From contig NZ_WHUT02000001.1 of assembly GCF_009380135.2 (NCBI RefSeq), positions 124,001 to 188,000 of the forward strand: 64,000 nt of DNA, written 5' to 3'. Of this stretch, positions 24,411 to 33,437 are shown in pieces. The number at the start of each line of letters is the position of its first letter. The stretch's first letter is position 1. A model generated the notes under the pieces. The model saw nothing but the letters and a program-made list of their open reading frames with translations, did no database searches and was not told where the DNA came from. Source of the DNA: Fertoeibacter niger. GTDB lineage: Bacteria > Pseudomonadota > Alphaproteobacteria > Rhodobacterales > Rhodobacteraceae. Made by a program: the position numbers and the translations under genes.

Positions 24411-24872
24411 ATGGCAGTCCGGCTGGACGAGATGGACAGGAAAATCCTTGCCGAGTTGCAGGAGGATGCGGCGCAGTCGCTGGATGAGATTGCCCGCAAG
24501 GTGGGCTCGTCCAAGACCCCGGTGTGGAACCGCATCCGCCGCATGCGCGAACAGGGCGTGATCCTGCGCCAGACGGCCCTGCTGGACGCCGAGGCTTTGG
24601 GGCTGGAGGCGTGCTTCTTCGTGCTGATCCGCACATCGGAACATGAGGCGGAATGGCAGCGCAAGTTCCTCAAAGCCCTGCGCGAACGCCCCGAGGTGAT
24701 GGAGGCGCACCGGCTGGCAGGCGACATCGACTATATCCTGAAAGTGCGGGTCGCCAATGCGCGGGCCTATGACACGTTCTATCAGGCGCTGATTTCCGAG
24801 GTGCGGATCTACAATGTGACTGCGTTGTTGAGCATGGAAGAGATCAAGGCGACCACGGTGCTGCCGCTGTAA
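24411..24872 (+). CDS. Lrp/AsnC-family transcriptional regulator
   Basis: This 153-residue protein has the standard layout: an N-terminal helix-turn-helix (LDEMDRKILAELQEDAAQSL, then DEIARKVGSSKTPVWNRIRRM) and a C-terminal RAM ligand-binding domain (EVMEAHRLAGDIDYILKVRV, YNVTALLSMEEIKATTVLPL). ATG 24411 is preferred, with AGGGGAG upstream and a common family N-terminus; in-frame ATGs at 24354 and 24375 are alternatives. It is divergent from the sulfite-reduction operon, and its likely role is control of that operon in response to a sulfur amino acid. The usual cys regulator CysB (LysR type) is absent here. Confidence 0.9.
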   Translation: MAVRLDEMDRKILAELQEDAAQSLDEIARKVGSSKTPVWNRIRRMREQGVILRQTALLDAEALGLEACFFVLIRTSEHEAEWQRKFLKALRERPEVMEAHRLAGDIDYILKVRVANARAYDTFYQALISEVRIYNVTALLSMEEIKATTVLPL

Positions 24873-24876
24873 CGGG

Positions 24877-24896
24877 CGATTTTCCTGCGAAAAATC
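24877..24896 (+). repeat. Copy of a 20-bp GATTTTTCTGCGAAAAATC-type repeat
   Basis: CGATTTTCCTGCGAAAAATC lies 4 bases after the Lrp-type stop codon. It differs by one base from CGATTTTTCTGCGAAAAATC at 58563-58582, which has an inverted partner at 58606-58625. Each unit is itself an imperfect hairpin (GATTTT/AAAATC). Confidence 0.6.
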
Positions 24897-24930
24897 ATCA
24901 TGGCGCATCTCTTTTTCATGCGGCGCGCTT

Positions 24931-24976
24931 CCCGGGGCGCTGCCCCGGACCCCGGGATATTTGGGCCAGTGTGAAA
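24931..24976 (-). repeat. Dispersed intergenic repeat, copy D (C/G-hairpin subtype)
   Basis: On the plus strand CCCGGGGCGCTGCCCCGG is followed by ACCCCGGGATATTTGGGCCA and GTGTGAA. Read on the minus strand it is TTCACACTGGCCCAAATATC, then CCGGGGTCCGGGGCAGC. This is the same layout and orientation, relative to the minus-strand P450 gene ending at 25057, as the other copies have relative to their upstream genes, although the inverted repeat at 24981-25051 lies between. The C/G part forms a hairpin. Confidence 0.6.
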
Positions 24977-24980
24977 GCCT

Positions 24981-25051
24981 GTAGGGTGTGTGCTGACACG
25001 CACCACGCCCGCAATCCATCAAGCCGCGGTGCGTGCGAGCACGCACCCTAC
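24981..25051. repeat. Long imperfect inverted repeat (GTAGGGTG...CACCCTAC)
   Basis: GTAGGGTGTGTGCTGACACG and following CACCACG (24981-25007) pair imperfectly with the reverse complement of GTGCGTGCGAGCACGCACCC-TAC (about 25026-25051). Each arm also contains a smaller hairpin (GTGTGCTGACACGCAC; GTGCGTGCGAGCACGCAC). It lies between the convergent Lrp and P450 genes, right behind the P450 stop. It resembles REP-type elements in structure. Confidence 0.6.
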
Positions 25052-25056
25052 GGGGG

Positions 25057-26241
25057 TTAGCCCCGCGCCACCATCAGCCGTTGCAACCCGTGGAAATGAT
25101 AGGTGTCGGCATAGACCGGCGCCGCGGCGATCCTGAGGCCGGGCATCCGCGCGAACAGGATCGGCAGGGCAACGGTCAGCTCCAGCCGCGCCAAGGGGGC
25201 GCCCACGCAGAAATGCAGCCCCGCGCCCAGCGAGACATTGGGCGTCTGGCTGCGTGTGGGCAGGAAGGTTGCCGGGCTGTCATAGGCCGCCGGGTCGCGG
25301 TTCGCGGCGGCCAGCAGCAGCGCCACCTGCGCGCCTTTGGGAATGGTCTGGCCCATCACCTCGATATCGTCATAGGCATAGCGGGTGAACAGATGCAGCG
25401 GCGGATCAAAGCGCAGGATTTCCTCGACCGTGGCCGGGGCGGCCTCGGGCGCTAGGGCGCTGGCGGCGCATCCGCTTTCCAGCAGCGCCTTCACCCCGTT
25501 GCCGATCGAGTGCACCGTGGCCTCATGCCCCGCGTTCAAGAGCAGGATGCAGGTGCTGATCAGCTCGTCCGTGGTCAGACGCTCGCCTTCGGATTCGGCG
25601 GCGATCAGATGGGTAATCAGGTCATCGGCGGGGCGGGTGCGGCGGTCCTCGACATAGGCCCGCAGGAAGGCGGCGAAATCGGCGGCGGCGGCGGCGGCGC
25701 GGTGTTCGGTCTCCAGACTGCGGCCCGCCACATACATCGCCACCATGGCTTTGGACCAGCGCAGCAGGTCATCGGCCATGGTTTCGGGCACGCCCAGCAG
25801 ACGGGCAATGATGATGACCGGCAGGCGCTGGCCGAAGGTTTTCAGCAGGTCGAATTCCCCCGGGGGCAGGGCATCGACCAGATCATGCGTCAGCTGCGCA
25901 ATCTCGGGGGCCAGCCCCGCAATACGCCGCTGGGTAAATGCGCGCAGCACCAGACCGCGCAGGCGGGTATGAGTGGGGGGCTCCAGCTCCAGCAGGGAAT
26001 GGCGTTCCACCGCGTCGAACGGTGCCAGGTGCGCGGGTGACGGGCGGGCCTGATCGGGTGGCACCGCGCGGCCAAAGCGGCGGTCGCGCAGGATGGCATT
26101 GACGGCGGCATGTGATGTGGTGGCCGCCATGCCGTAATCCTGCCAGTGAAAAAACGGGCCACAGGCGCGGGCCTTGTCGTAGAAGGCATAGGGATCCTGC
26201 ACAAAGGCAGGGTCTTTGGGCGATTGGTTCAGGTGTTGCAA
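25057..26241 (-). CDS. Cytochrome P450
   Basis: This 394-residue soluble bacterial P450 has the heme-thiolate cysteine C345 in LGAGLHFCVGAPLARLE, the K-helix EEILR (273-277) and the I-helix LLLNAGHEATVH (234-244). Two departures from the consensus stand out: the phenylalanine that normally opens FGxGxHxC is leucine, and the conserved oxygen-activating threonine after AGxE is alanine (AGHEAT), as in P450eryF where the substrate takes over the role. No ferredoxin or reductase gene is adjacent. It follows an EamA transporter gene by 4 bases, so they are probably co-transcribed. Substrate unknown. Confidence 0.92.
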   Translation of the reverse strand: MQHLNQSPKDPAFVQDPYAFYDKARACGPFFHWQDYGMAATTSHAAVNAILRDRRFGRAVPPDQARPSPAHLAPFDAVERHSLLELEPPTHTRLRGLVLRAFTQRRIAGLAPEIAQLTHDLVDALPPGEFDLLKTFGQRLPVIIIARLLGVPETMADDLLRWSKAMVAMYVAGRSLETEHRAAAAAADFAAFLRAYVEDRRTRPADDLITHLIAAESEGERLTTDELISTCILLLNAGHEATVHSIGNGVKALLESGCAASALAPEAAPATVEEILRFDPPLHLFTRYAYDDIEVMGQTIPKGAQVALLLAAANRDPAAYDSPATFLPTRSQTPNVSLGAGLHFCVGAPLARLELTVALPILFARMPGLRIAAAPVYADTYHFHGLQRLMVARG

Positions 26242-26245
26242 AGGT

Positions 26246-27160
26246 TCAGTTCCTTGCGCGGCGGGGCATCAGGCCCTGCGCGATGATCACGCCAAAGCCC
26301 ACGATGGCGGCCCCCAGCACCTGCATCCATTCCCATGATCCGCCAAGCGCGTAAAGGAACAGCATGACATAGAACGGGGCTGCGTTGATGTGCAGCGCGG
26401 CAAGGCCGATGCCCAGCTGCCCCACGCTGATGATCCACAGGATCTGGCTGAGCGCCAGCGCGCCAAAGCCATAAAGCAGCAGCGCGGAAATCTCACGTGC
26501 GCCAAGCGCCGCCCAGTCGGGTGCGGGGCCACCCAGGCTGATCTGGGTGATGGCGGCAATGCCGGTGGCCAGCGCCCCCCCGGTCAACGTGATGGCCGTG
26601 CGGCCGATAGGCGACAGCGCCGGAAAGCTGATGACCGTGGCGCGCGACCCCCAGGTAAAGCAGACGACCGAGGCAAAGGCCGCCAGCGCCCCCAGGCCAA
26701 AGCCCACCGCGCCCAGCTTGCCGCCATAGGTCAGGAGCCCGCCCGCCAGGCTTAACGCGAGGCCCGCCACCAGCCCTGCGCGCAGGCGGCGGCCATCCAG
26801 CAGGCATTCCAGTGCGATGCCGATCACCGGCATGGTGGCGCTGATAACGGCGACCGTCACCGCATCGGTGCGCGACTGCGCAAAGATGAGGAGGTAGGAG
26901 CCTACGCCAAAGCCGATGCCGCCCACCAGAATGCCGCGCCCCCATTGCGCGCCTGCCACCACGGCCCGGCCATCGGCCAGCAGCCACAGCGGCAGCAGCA
27001 CCCCCGCCGCCAGCGCCATGCGCAGCGCGGTCAGCGGCAGCGGCGGGATATGCACGATCAGCAGATCGGCAGCGGGCAGCCCCGCCGCCCAGATCAGCAT
27101 CGAGGCCATGCAGATCAGGTTGGCCGAAAGGGTGGAGGGGCGGGCAAAGGCGGCGGTCAT
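26246..27160 (-). CDS. EamA/DMT-family transporter
   Basis: This 304-residue membrane protein has ten hydrophobic segments arranged as two EamA repeats (first from LICMASMLIWAAGLPAADLL, second from AVGFGLGALAAFASVVCFTW), the layout of drug/metabolite exporters. ATG 27160 (MTAAFARPSTLSANLICM) puts the first helix at the usual position; a longer start at 27223 adds 21 non-family residues. It is followed by the P450 gene after 4 bases, so export or uptake of the P450's product or substrate is a plausible guess. Many EamA proteins have no assigned substrate. Confidence 0.87.
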   Translation of the reverse strand: MTAAFARPSTLSANLICMASMLIWAAGLPAADLLIVHIPPLPLTALRMALAAGVLLPLWLLADGRAVVAGAQWGRGILVGGIGFGVGSYLLIFAQSRTDAVTVAVISATMPVIGIALECLLDGRRLRAGLVAGLALSLAGGLLTYGGKLGAVGFGLGALAAFASVVCFTWGSRATVISFPALSPIGRTAITLTGGALATGIAAITQISLGGPAPDWAALGAREISALLLYGFGALALSQILWIISVGQLGIGLAALHINAAPFYVMLFLYALGGSWEWMQVLGAAIVGFGVIIAQGLMPRRARN

Positions 27161-27265
27161 GATCGGGTCCGGGGCAGGGGCTGACAGGCCAGATAACCGC
27201 GATTCCCCCGGCGCGGTCTGCACCGGGGGCGACAGGAATGTGCGTTTCAGGACAGTGGTGCAGGC

Positions 27266-28009
27266 TCAGGCCGCGGCCAGCGCCGCGACAATCGCGCCGA
27301 AATCGGCGGCCTTCAGGCTGGCCCCGCCCACCAGCGCGCCATCGACATGCGGCAGCGCAAAAATCTCGGCGGCATTCGACGGCTTCACCGACCCGCCATA
27401 CAGCAGCCGGAACCCGGCGGCATCCTCGCCGAACCGTTCCGTCAGCCGGGCGCGGATGAAGCTGTGCACCTCGGCAATCTCGGGCAGGGTGGGGGTGCGC
27501 CCGGTGCCGATGGCCCAGACCGGCTCGTAAGCCACCACCACCGATGCCGCCGCCGCCGCATCGGGCACCGACCCCGCAAGCTGTGCGCCGATCACTTCCA
27601 GCGTCACGCCGCGGTCACGCTCGCCCTCGGTCTCGCCCACGCAGACCACCGCGATCAGCCCCGCCGCCAGCGCAGCTTCGGCCTTGGCGCGCACCTGCGC
27701 ATCCGTCTCGCCATGGTCGGCGCGGCGTTCGGAATGGCCCAGGATCACATGGCTGGCCCCGGCATCGACCAGCATGGCCGCCGCGATGTCACCGGTATGG
27801 GCGCCCGACGCCTTGGCGTGGCAATCCTGCCCGCCGATCAGCAGCGCGCTGCCCCGGGCCGCTGAGGCCATCGGCGCGATCAGCGTGGCGGGCGGGCACA
27901 GCAGCATGTCACAGCCCGGGGCCGGATGCGCGGCCAGCAGGGCCGACACCTCGGCCAATGCGGCTGTGGAGCCGTTCATCTTCCAGTTCCCGGCGGCGAG
28001 CTTGCGCAT
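27266..28009 (-). CDS. tpiA: Triosephosphate isomerase
   Basis: This glycolytic enzyme interconverts dihydroxyacetone phosphate and glyceraldehyde 3-phosphate. The 247-residue protein has the active-site motifs AGNWKMNG (catalytic lysine), VILGHSERR (histidine) and [10 protein letters not shown] (glutamate), and the phosphate-gripping [12 protein letters not shown] and [14 protein letters not shown] 28009 ([11 protein letters not shown]) matches the family start; the frame opens five codons earlier. It stands alone between the EamA gene and the HesB-type gene, all on the minus strand. Confidence 0.97.
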   Translation of the reverse strand: MRKLAAGNWKMNGSTAALAEVSALLAAHPAPGCDMLLCPPATLIAPMASAARGSALLIGGQDCHAKASGAHTGDIAAAMLVDAGASHVILGHSERRADHGETDAQVRAKAEAALAAGLIAVVCVGETEGERDRGVTLEVIGAQLAGSVPDAAAAASVVVAYEPVWAIGTGRTPTLPEIAEVHSFIRARLTERFGEDAAGFRLLYGGSVKPSNAAEIFALPHVDGALVGGASLKAADFGAIVAALAAA

Positions 28010-28097
28010 GTCCTGTCCTCCCAATCGGTTGCGGTGACAGGGTTAGCCGATGTTGCGGGGCAAGGGAACGGGCGGAATGGCGAGCGATAGGCGGCGG

Positions 28098-28460
28098 TCA
28101 GGCCGCCGCACCCGCATCCTTGAACTTGATCGATTCGCCGCAGCCGCAGGCCTCGGCCACATTGGGGTTGCGGAATTTGAACCCCGCCTCCAGCAGCGAG
28201 GTTTCATAGTCGATCACCGTGCCGAACAGGAACATCTGCGCCATGGGCGCGATCATCACCCGCGCGCCGTCCTGTTCCACGGTCTCGTCCATCGGGTTCA
28301 CCTCGGACACATAATCCATGGTGTATTCCATGCCCGCACAGCCACCTTTCTTGATGCCGATGCGCAGGCCCTTTGAGCCTTGCTTCGTCATCAGCCGCGC
28401 GATCTGCGTGGCGGCGGCGGGGGTGAGGGTGACGGCCTGTTTTCCGGGGATGCCGAACAT
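28098..28460 (-). CDS. sufA: HesB/IscA-family iron-sulfur assembly protein (SufA type)
   Basis: A-type carriers bind nascent iron-sulfur clusters and pass them to apo-proteins. The 120-residue protein has the three conserved cysteines in GGCAGMEY and ACGCGESIKF, the family hallmark, after an N-terminal VTLTPAAATQIARLM. It lies downstream of a SufT-type gene on the same strand, the usual tail of alphaproteobacterial suf operons. The sufBCDS genes are not in this window. The choice between SufA, IscA and ErpA rests on context only. Confidence 0.88.
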   Translation of the reverse strand: MFGIPGKQAVTLTPAAATQIARLMTKQGSKGLRIGIKKGGCAGMEYTMDYVSEVNPMDETVEQDGARVMIAPMAQMFLFGTVIDYETSLLEAGFKFRNPNVAEACGCGESIKFKDAGAAA

Positions 28461-28680
28461 GGTGCGATCCTTTGCGTTCCCTTCAATCTAGGGCGTCGCG
28501 CCCGCAATCTCAAGCCGCGAAAGCCAAAGCAGGTGTTCCACCGCCAAAGCCGTGGCGATCGCCCAGGGGGATGGGGCGGGGGGGCCGACTATCACATGCT
28601 ATGGCGTCGCCCTGTTTTCCGGCAAGGGGCCGCAATTCAGGACGGGTCTGAATGCCAGCGTCAAGGCTTGCTTCCGGCAA

Positions 28681-28702
28681 GTGCAAGCCCTCAGGCTTGC
28701 AC
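28681..28702 (-). terminator. Hairpin between the SufT-type and SufA-type genes
   Basis: GTGCAAGCC (28681-28689) pairs perfectly with GGCTTGCAC (28694-28702) around CTCA. It starts 5 bases after the stop of the SufT-type gene in its direction of transcription. No T tract follows, so it may only attenuate or process the transcript. The remaining intergenic bases to 28461 show no gene. Confidence 0.5.
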
Positions 28703-28707
28703 GCCCG

Positions 28708-29070
28708 TCACATGAACCCCAGTTCCAGCCGCGCTTCGTCCGACATCATCTCCATCCCCCAGGGCGGATCAAAGGTCATGCCGACATTCACATGTTTCAC
28801 GCCGGCCAGCGGCTCTACCGCATCGGCCACCCAGCCGGGCATCTCGCCTGCCACGGGGCAGCCGGGGGCGGTCAGCGTCATCAGGATTTCGACCTCGTTT
28901 TCAGGCGAGATATCAATGGTATAGACTAACCCCAGATCATAGATGTTCACCGGGATTTCCGGGTCGAACACCGTGCGGCAGGCCTCGACAACCTGGTCAT
29001 ACAGCGGGTGGTCGGTGGTGGATGGCTTGATCAGGGGCGCGCCCTCGATCTGGTCCGGCTGCTGGTTCAT
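28708..29070 (-). CDS. sufT: SUF-associated DUF59 protein (SufT/MIP18 family)
   Basis: This 120-residue protein has the DUF59/MIP18 motifs TVFDPEIPVNIYDLGLVY, LMTLTAPGCPVAGEMP with the conserved cysteine, and VGMTFDPPWGMEMMSDEARLELGF (read in two parts), the form annotated as SUF system Fe-S assembly protein. Such proteins help mature iron-sulfur enzymes. It precedes the SufA-type gene by 247 bases on the same strand. The ltrA gene stops 60 bases upstream instead of the usual sufS, so the locus is split from the main suf operon or rearranged. Confidence 0.88.
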   Translation of the reverse strand: MNQQPDQIEGAPLIKPSTTDHPLYDQVVEACRTVFDPEIPVNIYDLGLVYTIDISPENEVEILMTLTAPGCPVAGEMPGWVADAVEPLAGVKHVNVGMTFDPPWGMEMMSDEARLELGFM

Positions 29071-29130
29071 GGTCTATCCGTCGGTTTCCTGACCAAAGAT
29101 ATAGGGAATGCGCGGCCAAAGGTCCAGTGC

Positions 29131-30276
29131 TCAGGCCGCGCGGCGGCCACGCAGGGCGGCGGTCAGCAGCATGATGGCGGCCATCGCCTCCAGCGCCACG
29201 GGCAGAAAGGGCGTCACCAGCAACAGCGCGCCCGCCACCGGCAGCAGCGCACGGCGCGCGCCGGTCAGCAGCAGCCGGTCGCGCACGATCCACAGCCCGG
29301 CCAGATACAGCGCCAAGGGCACCGCCACCGCCACATCGCCGGCAAACAGGCCCACCTTGGCGTGATCGGTCAGCACATCGACCAGCACGGCAAAGCCCGC
29401 CCCCGCTGCCGCCCCGGCACCAAAGATCAGGATATGGCCGTAACCCCAGGCAAAGGCATGGGCATGGCTGCGGTCGGTCAGATGCTCGTCATCGGTGAAA
29501 TAAAGCCACCACATCGAAAACGTGACGCACAGCGCCGCAAGGCACAGATGCACCAGCCGGATGTCAAACGCCTCGGCATCCGCCGCCGCCCGCACCGCCA
29601 ATGCGATGGCCAGCAGCGCCTCGCCCAGCACGATGATGTTCAACAGACCATAGCGTTCGATGATGTGGTGCCGGTGCCAGGGCGTCATGCCCGACTTTTC
29701 CGACACGAACGGCACCGCAAGCTCCAGCACACCGCCCAGCACGAACAGCGCCACAAAAGCCGGGCCAAAGCCGGGCGGCAGCAGGAACAGCAGCGCCACC
29801 CAGTAAAGCTGCACCAATGCGATGCCGCCCGCATAGCGTGACGCCGTGGCGCGGTGCCCCGGGTCGCCCGCCGCAGCCGCCAGCCACAGCCAGATCATCG
29901 CCAGCCGCATGATTACATAGCCCAGAACCGCCAGAGTCAGGTCATGCGCGGCAAAGAACGCCTCGATTCCCCCGGCCATCACCAGCGCCCCGCTGATGAA
30001 CACGAATGTCGCCAGCCGGAAATGCAGGCTGCCATCGTCATAGGCCGAGGCGAACCATGTATAGTTCATCCAGGCCCACCAGATGCCGAAAAACGCCAGC
30101 ACGAAGGTCACGACACCTTCAAACGCATGGTCGGCGGAAATGGCATGGTGCAGGCCTGCGGCGGCGCTGGCAATGGCGATCACCGAGGCCAGATCGACGA
30201 ACAGTTCCAGCGTGGTGGCAACACGGTGATGCTCATGCGGGTCGCGGCTGGTCAGTCGGGCGGGAATGACGGGCAA
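29131..30276 (-). CDS. Low-temperature-requirement A (LtrA) family membrane protein
   Basis: This 381-residue integral membrane protein has about ten hydrophobic helices and the LtrA signatures TTLELFVDLASVIAIASAAA, FFGIWWAWMNYTWFASAYD and HHIIERYGLLNIIVLGEALLA. LtrA was found as a gene needed for growth at low temperature in Listeria; its biochemical role is unknown. It sits upstream of the SufT-type gene on the same strand. Three to four copies of a 14-bp direct repeat lie just before it, pointing to specific regulation. Confidence 0.88.
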   Translation of the reverse strand: MPVIPARLTSRDPHEHHRVATTLELFVDLASVIAIASAAAGLHHAISADHAFEGVVTFVLAFFGIWWAWMNYTWFASAYDDGSLHFRLATFVFISGALVMAGGIEAFFAAHDLTLAVLGYVIMRLAMIWLWLAAAAGDPGHRATASRYAGGIALVQLYWVALLFLLPPGFGPAFVALFVLGGVLELAVPFVSEKSGMTPWHRHHIIERYGLLNIIVLGEALLAIALAVRAAADAEAFDIRLVHLCLAALCVTFSMWWLYFTDDEHLTDRSHAHAFAWGYGHILIFGAGAAAGAGFAVLVDVLTDHAKVGLFAGDVAVAVPLALYLAGLWIVRDRLLLTGARRALLPVAGALLLVTPFLPVALEAMAAIMLLTAALRGRRAA

Positions 30277-30301
30277 GGGGCACCTTCACACATGGGGGCA
30301 G

Positions 30302-30343
30302 ATACTGTGGGGCAAATACTGTGGGGCAAATACTGTCAGGCAT
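30302..30343. repeat. Tandem 14-bp repeats upstream of ltrA
   Basis: ATACTGTGGGGCAA occurs twice exactly (30302-30315 and 30316-30329), followed by a third copy with three changes (ATACTGTCAGGCAT, 30330-30343). A weaker match precedes them. They end 26 bases before the ltrA start on the minus strand. This spacing and period suit an array of protein binding sites. Confidence 0.7.
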
Positions 30344-30517
30344 CAGGCCATGCGCCCCGGTTGGCAGCATAAATGGCCGACCGGGGCCGTGCAAGCCGGG
30401 GCAGGCGCGCGGCTTGGTCCGGCGATTGCCACTGGTCGGGCAGGCGCACCCGCAAACGGCGGCCGCCGCAACGCGAACCTGCCGCAGCCGCTTCACGCAC
30501 CGGTCAAATCGCAGGGA

Positions 30518-31048
30518 TCAGAACGGAATTTCATCATCCATGTCGCTGCGGCCACGGCCCGCGCCACCGCCACCGCCCGAGGCTGCGCCGCCGCGACCGC
30601 CGCCGTCATAGCCGCCCCGCCCGCCGCCCTCATAGTCGCCGCCGCCGCGTTCATCATAGCCGCCCGAGGCCCCGCCGCCCGAGGATGCGCCGTCACCGCG
30701 CCCGCCCAGCATGGTCATCGTGCTGCGGAAGGGGCGCAGCACCACTTCGGTCGTATAGCGGTCAGCGCCCGACTGGTCCTGCCATTTGCGCGTCTCAAGC
30801 TGGCCTTCCAGATAGACGGTGGACCCCTTGCGCAGATACTGCTCGGCCACCTTCACCAGATTTTCATCGAAAATCGCCACCGAATGCCATTCGGTCCGCT
30901 CCTTCCGCTCGCCCGACGCCTTGTCGCGCCAGTTTTCCGAGGTGGCAACGCGCAGGTTGCACACCTTGCCGCCGCTGGGAAAGCTGCGCACCTCGGGGTC
31001 GCGGCCCAGATTGCCGATGATGATGACCTTGTTGACCGATCCCGCCAT
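30518..31048 (-). CDS. ssb: Single-stranded DNA-binding protein
   Basis: SSB coats single-stranded DNA in replication and repair. The 176-residue protein has an OB fold ([61 protein letters not shown]), a Gly-rich disordered linker with [20 protein letters not shown] repeats, and the acidic tail MDDEIPF that recruits partner proteins. ATG 31048 is the family start; the frame opens further upstream at 31105. It is encoded alone, convergent with the LtrA-side genes and divergent from the lytic transglycosylase. Confidence 0.96.
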   Translation of the reverse strand: MAGSVNKVIIIGNLGRDPEVRSFPSGGKVCNLRVATSENWRDKASGERKERTEWHSVAIFDENLVKVAEQYLRKGSTVYLEGQLETRKWQDQSGADRYTTEVVLRPFRSTMTMLGGRGDGASSGGGASGGYDERGGGDYEGGGRGGYDGGGRGGAASGGGGGAGRGRSDMDDEIPF

Positions 31049-31248
31049 GGATAACCCCACATTCGCTGCTCTGGTCCGGGCAGTCTCGCCCGAACTGGTA
31101 AACAAAACCTATAGACCCGCCGCGCCGCCCTCGCAACCCGGGCCGGGGCAGGGGAGTTCCGCCAATACCCCGCCCCATCGCAACCAAGACGCTGGCCAAA
31201 AGCTGCGACTTCCGTATATTGCTTGCCGGGACAGGGCAGGCGGTCAGG

Positions 31249-31848
31249 ATGCGTTTTCATATCGGTGCGGTTATCGTGATCTCGGCGGCGCTTGTCGCAG
31301 GCCATGCGGCGGCCGAGGGGCTGAACCTGTCGGGCTCGTCTAAAAGCCGCCAGTCGCTGTTCAAGTCGCAGACCAAACTGCTGGATACCCGCGCGGCAAA
31401 GCAATACGCGGCTTCGGTGCGGCTGCAGCCCAAAGCACCCAAGGTGCAGAAGGATGCCGCGATCCCGGGCTATTCCGGGCGCTACAAGGGCGAATATCTG
31501 GCGGTGGCCAAGACGGTGGCGCGCAAGCATGGCGTGCCGGAGGATCTGTTCCTGCGCCTTGTGCAGCAGGAATCGGGCTGGAACGCCGGGGCCAAATCGC
31601 ACAAGGGGGCCACGGGGCTGGCGCAGCTGATGCCCGGCACCGCGCAGCTCTTGCGCGTGAACATCGACGACCCGGCGGAAAACCTCGAAGGCGGCGCGCG
31701 CTATCTGCGCATGATGTATGACAAATTCGGCACCTGGCAGCTGGCGCTGGCCGCCTATAACGCAGGCCCCAAGGCGGTTGAAAAGCACGACGGCATCCCG
31801 CCCTATGATGAAACCCGGAATTACGTGAAGGTCATTCTGGGAAGCTGA
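31249..31848 (+). CDS. Lytic transglycosylase (SLT domain), secreted
   Basis: The enzyme cleaves peptidoglycan to 1,6-anhydro-muropeptides. The 199-residue product has a signal peptide ([20 protein letters not shown]) and a C-terminal SLT domain with catalytic glutamate in [13 protein letters not shown], then [14 protein letters not shown] and [19 protein letters not shown] 31249 gives the signal peptide; an in-frame start at 31219 is an alternative. It faces serS, which is convergent. The short size indicates a single catalytic domain with a small N-terminal linker. Confidence 0.9.
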   Translation: MRFHIGAVIVISAALVAGHAAAEGLNLSGSSKSRQSLFKSQTKLLDTRAAKQYAASVRLQPKAPKVQKDAAIPGYSGRYKGEYLAVAKTVARKHGVPEDLFLRLVQQESGWNAGAKSHKGATGLAQLMPGTAQLLRVNIDDPAENLEGGARYLRMMYDKFGTWQLALAAYNAGPKAVEKHDGIPPYDETRNYVKVILGS

Positions 31849-31883
31849 GGCACCAGCGCGCCGGGCGATCCCCCGGTCCCACT

Positions 31884-31931
31884 CTTTCCAGAGAAAAATA
31901 TCCTGCGGGGGTGCGGGGGTGCAAAACCCCC
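31884..31931 (+). repeat. Dispersed intergenic repeat, copy E (C/G-hairpin subtype)
   Basis: TTTCCAGAGAAAAATATCCT is followed by GCGGGGGTGCGGGGG and TGCAAAACCCCCGC, which fold as a hairpin. It fills the gap between the convergent lytic transglycosylase and serS genes. It is the least conserved at the CATTTTCTG end, but it keeps the AATATCC core and its orientation relative to the transglycosylase gene. Confidence 0.5.
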
Positions 31932-31941
31932 GCTTCCGCCC

Positions 31942-33231
31942 TCAGACCAGCGCGCCATCCGCCGAAATCCGCGTGCGCCCGCCCAGATAAGGATGCAGCG
32001 CGGCAGGCAGTTCCACCGACCCATCCGCCTGCTGGCCGTTCTCCAGCACCGCGATCAGGCAACGCCCCACCGCCAGCCCCGAACCGTTCAGCGTATGCAC
32101 GAATTCGGGCTTGCCGCCCGGGGCCTTGAAGCGGGCATTCATCCGCCGCGCCTGGAAATCGCCGCAGACCGACACCGAGGATATCTCGCGGTAGGTATCC
32201 TGACCCGGCAGCCAGACCTCCAGATCATGCGTTTTGGTGGCGCCGAACCCCATGTCGCCCGTGCACAGCACCATCACCCGGTAGGGCAGGCCCAGCTTTT
32301 GCAGGATCGCCTCGGCGCAGCCGGTCATGCGGTCATGCTCGGCAAGGCTGGTGCCGGGCGTGGTGATGCTGACCATCTCCACCTTTTCGAACTGGTGCTG
32401 GCGCAGCATGCCCGCCGTATCGCGCCCCGCCGACCCGGCCTCGGACCGGAAGCATTGGGTATGCGCGGTCATGCGGATCGGCAGCGCCGCCTCCTCCAGC
32501 ACCTCTCCCGCCGCCATATTGGTCAGCGTCACTTCCGATGTGGGGATAAGCCACCAGCCGTTGGTGGTCTGATAGCTGTCCTCGGCGAATTTCGGCAACT
32601 GGTTGGTGCCATACATCGCCTCTTCCTTGACCAGAACCGGGGTCCAGGTCTCGGTCAGGCCATGGTCGTTCACGTGCGTGTCCAGCATGAACTGCGCCAG
32701 CGCGCGGTGCACCCGGATCACCGCCCCGCGCAGCACGACAAAACGCGCGCCCGACAGTTTGGCGGCCATTGCAAAATCCATGCCGGGTTTCACGCCGGCG
32801 ATGTCGTAATGCTCCTTCGGTGCGAAATCAAAGGCGCGCGGGCTGCCCCAGCGACGCAATTCCACATTGCCCGCCTCATCCGCGCCATCGGGCACATCGG
32901 CCAGCGGCAGGTTGGGGATGGTCATCAGCAGATCGCGCAGCGCGGCATCTTCTGCCGCGGCCTCCTCGGTCAGCCGGGCGATGTCGGCCTTGGTCTGGGC
33001 CACCAGCGCGCGCAGGCGCTCGAACTCTGCATCATCGCCGCGCGCGCGGGCCGCGCCCACATCCTTGCTGGCGCGGTTCTGTTCGGCCTGCGCGGTTTCC
33101 GCCGCCAGGATTTTCGCCCGCCGCGCCTCGTCCAGCGCCAGTATCTGCGACGACAGCCCCGACAGGCCCCGGCGTGCCAGAGCGGCGTCGAAAGCGGCGG
33201 GGTTTTCGCGGATGGCGCGGATGTCGTGCAT
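31942..33231 (-). CDS. serS: Seryl-tRNA synthetase
   Basis: The enzyme charges tRNA-Ser. The 429-residue protein has the N-terminal tRNA-binding coiled coil ([36 protein letters not shown]) and class II catalytic motifs: [38 protein letters not shown] (motif 2, in pieces), and motif 3 [21 protein letters not shown] 33231 ([11 protein letters not shown]) is the standard start; the longer frame upstream is unlike the family. It is divergent from the 2OG oxygenase gene and convergent with the transglycosylase. Confidence 0.97.
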   Translation of the reverse strand: MHDIRAIRENPAAFDAALARRGLSGLSSQILALDEARRAKILAAETAQAEQNRASKDVGAARARGDDAEFERLRALVAQTKADIARLTEEAAAEDAALRDLLMTIPNLPLADVPDGADEAGNVELRRWGSPRAFDFAPKEHYDIAGVKPGMDFAMAAKLSGARFVVLRGAVIRVHRALAQFMLDTHVNDHGLTETWTPVLVKEEAMYGTNQLPKFAEDSYQTTNGWWLIPTSEVTLTNMAAGEVLEEAALPIRMTAHTQCFRSEAGSAGRDTAGMLRQHQFEKVEMVSITTPGTSLAEHDRMTGCAEAILQKLGLPYRVMVLCTGDMGFGATKTHDLEVWLPGQDTYREISSVSVCGDFQARRMNARFKAPGGKPEFVHTLNGSGLAVGRCLIAVLENGQQADGSVELPAALHPYLGGRTRISADGALV

Positions 33232-33437
33232 GGCAAACCTCTTGCAGCGTGAGTCGGTCGTCTGCGCCTTATGCGCTATTGTCGCGCAAAGCGTAACTCC
33301 GGCGCGGCCTGATGCCCCCGTTGTTGCGGCACAGCGAACACAGGGCGAAAAAGTTTGCCAGCCTGCCACGCTGCTTTCATAGTTCCGCCCGAAACCGCCG
33401 CCATACCCCCTGCTGCCCCCGCCTCTGGAGTTTGCCG

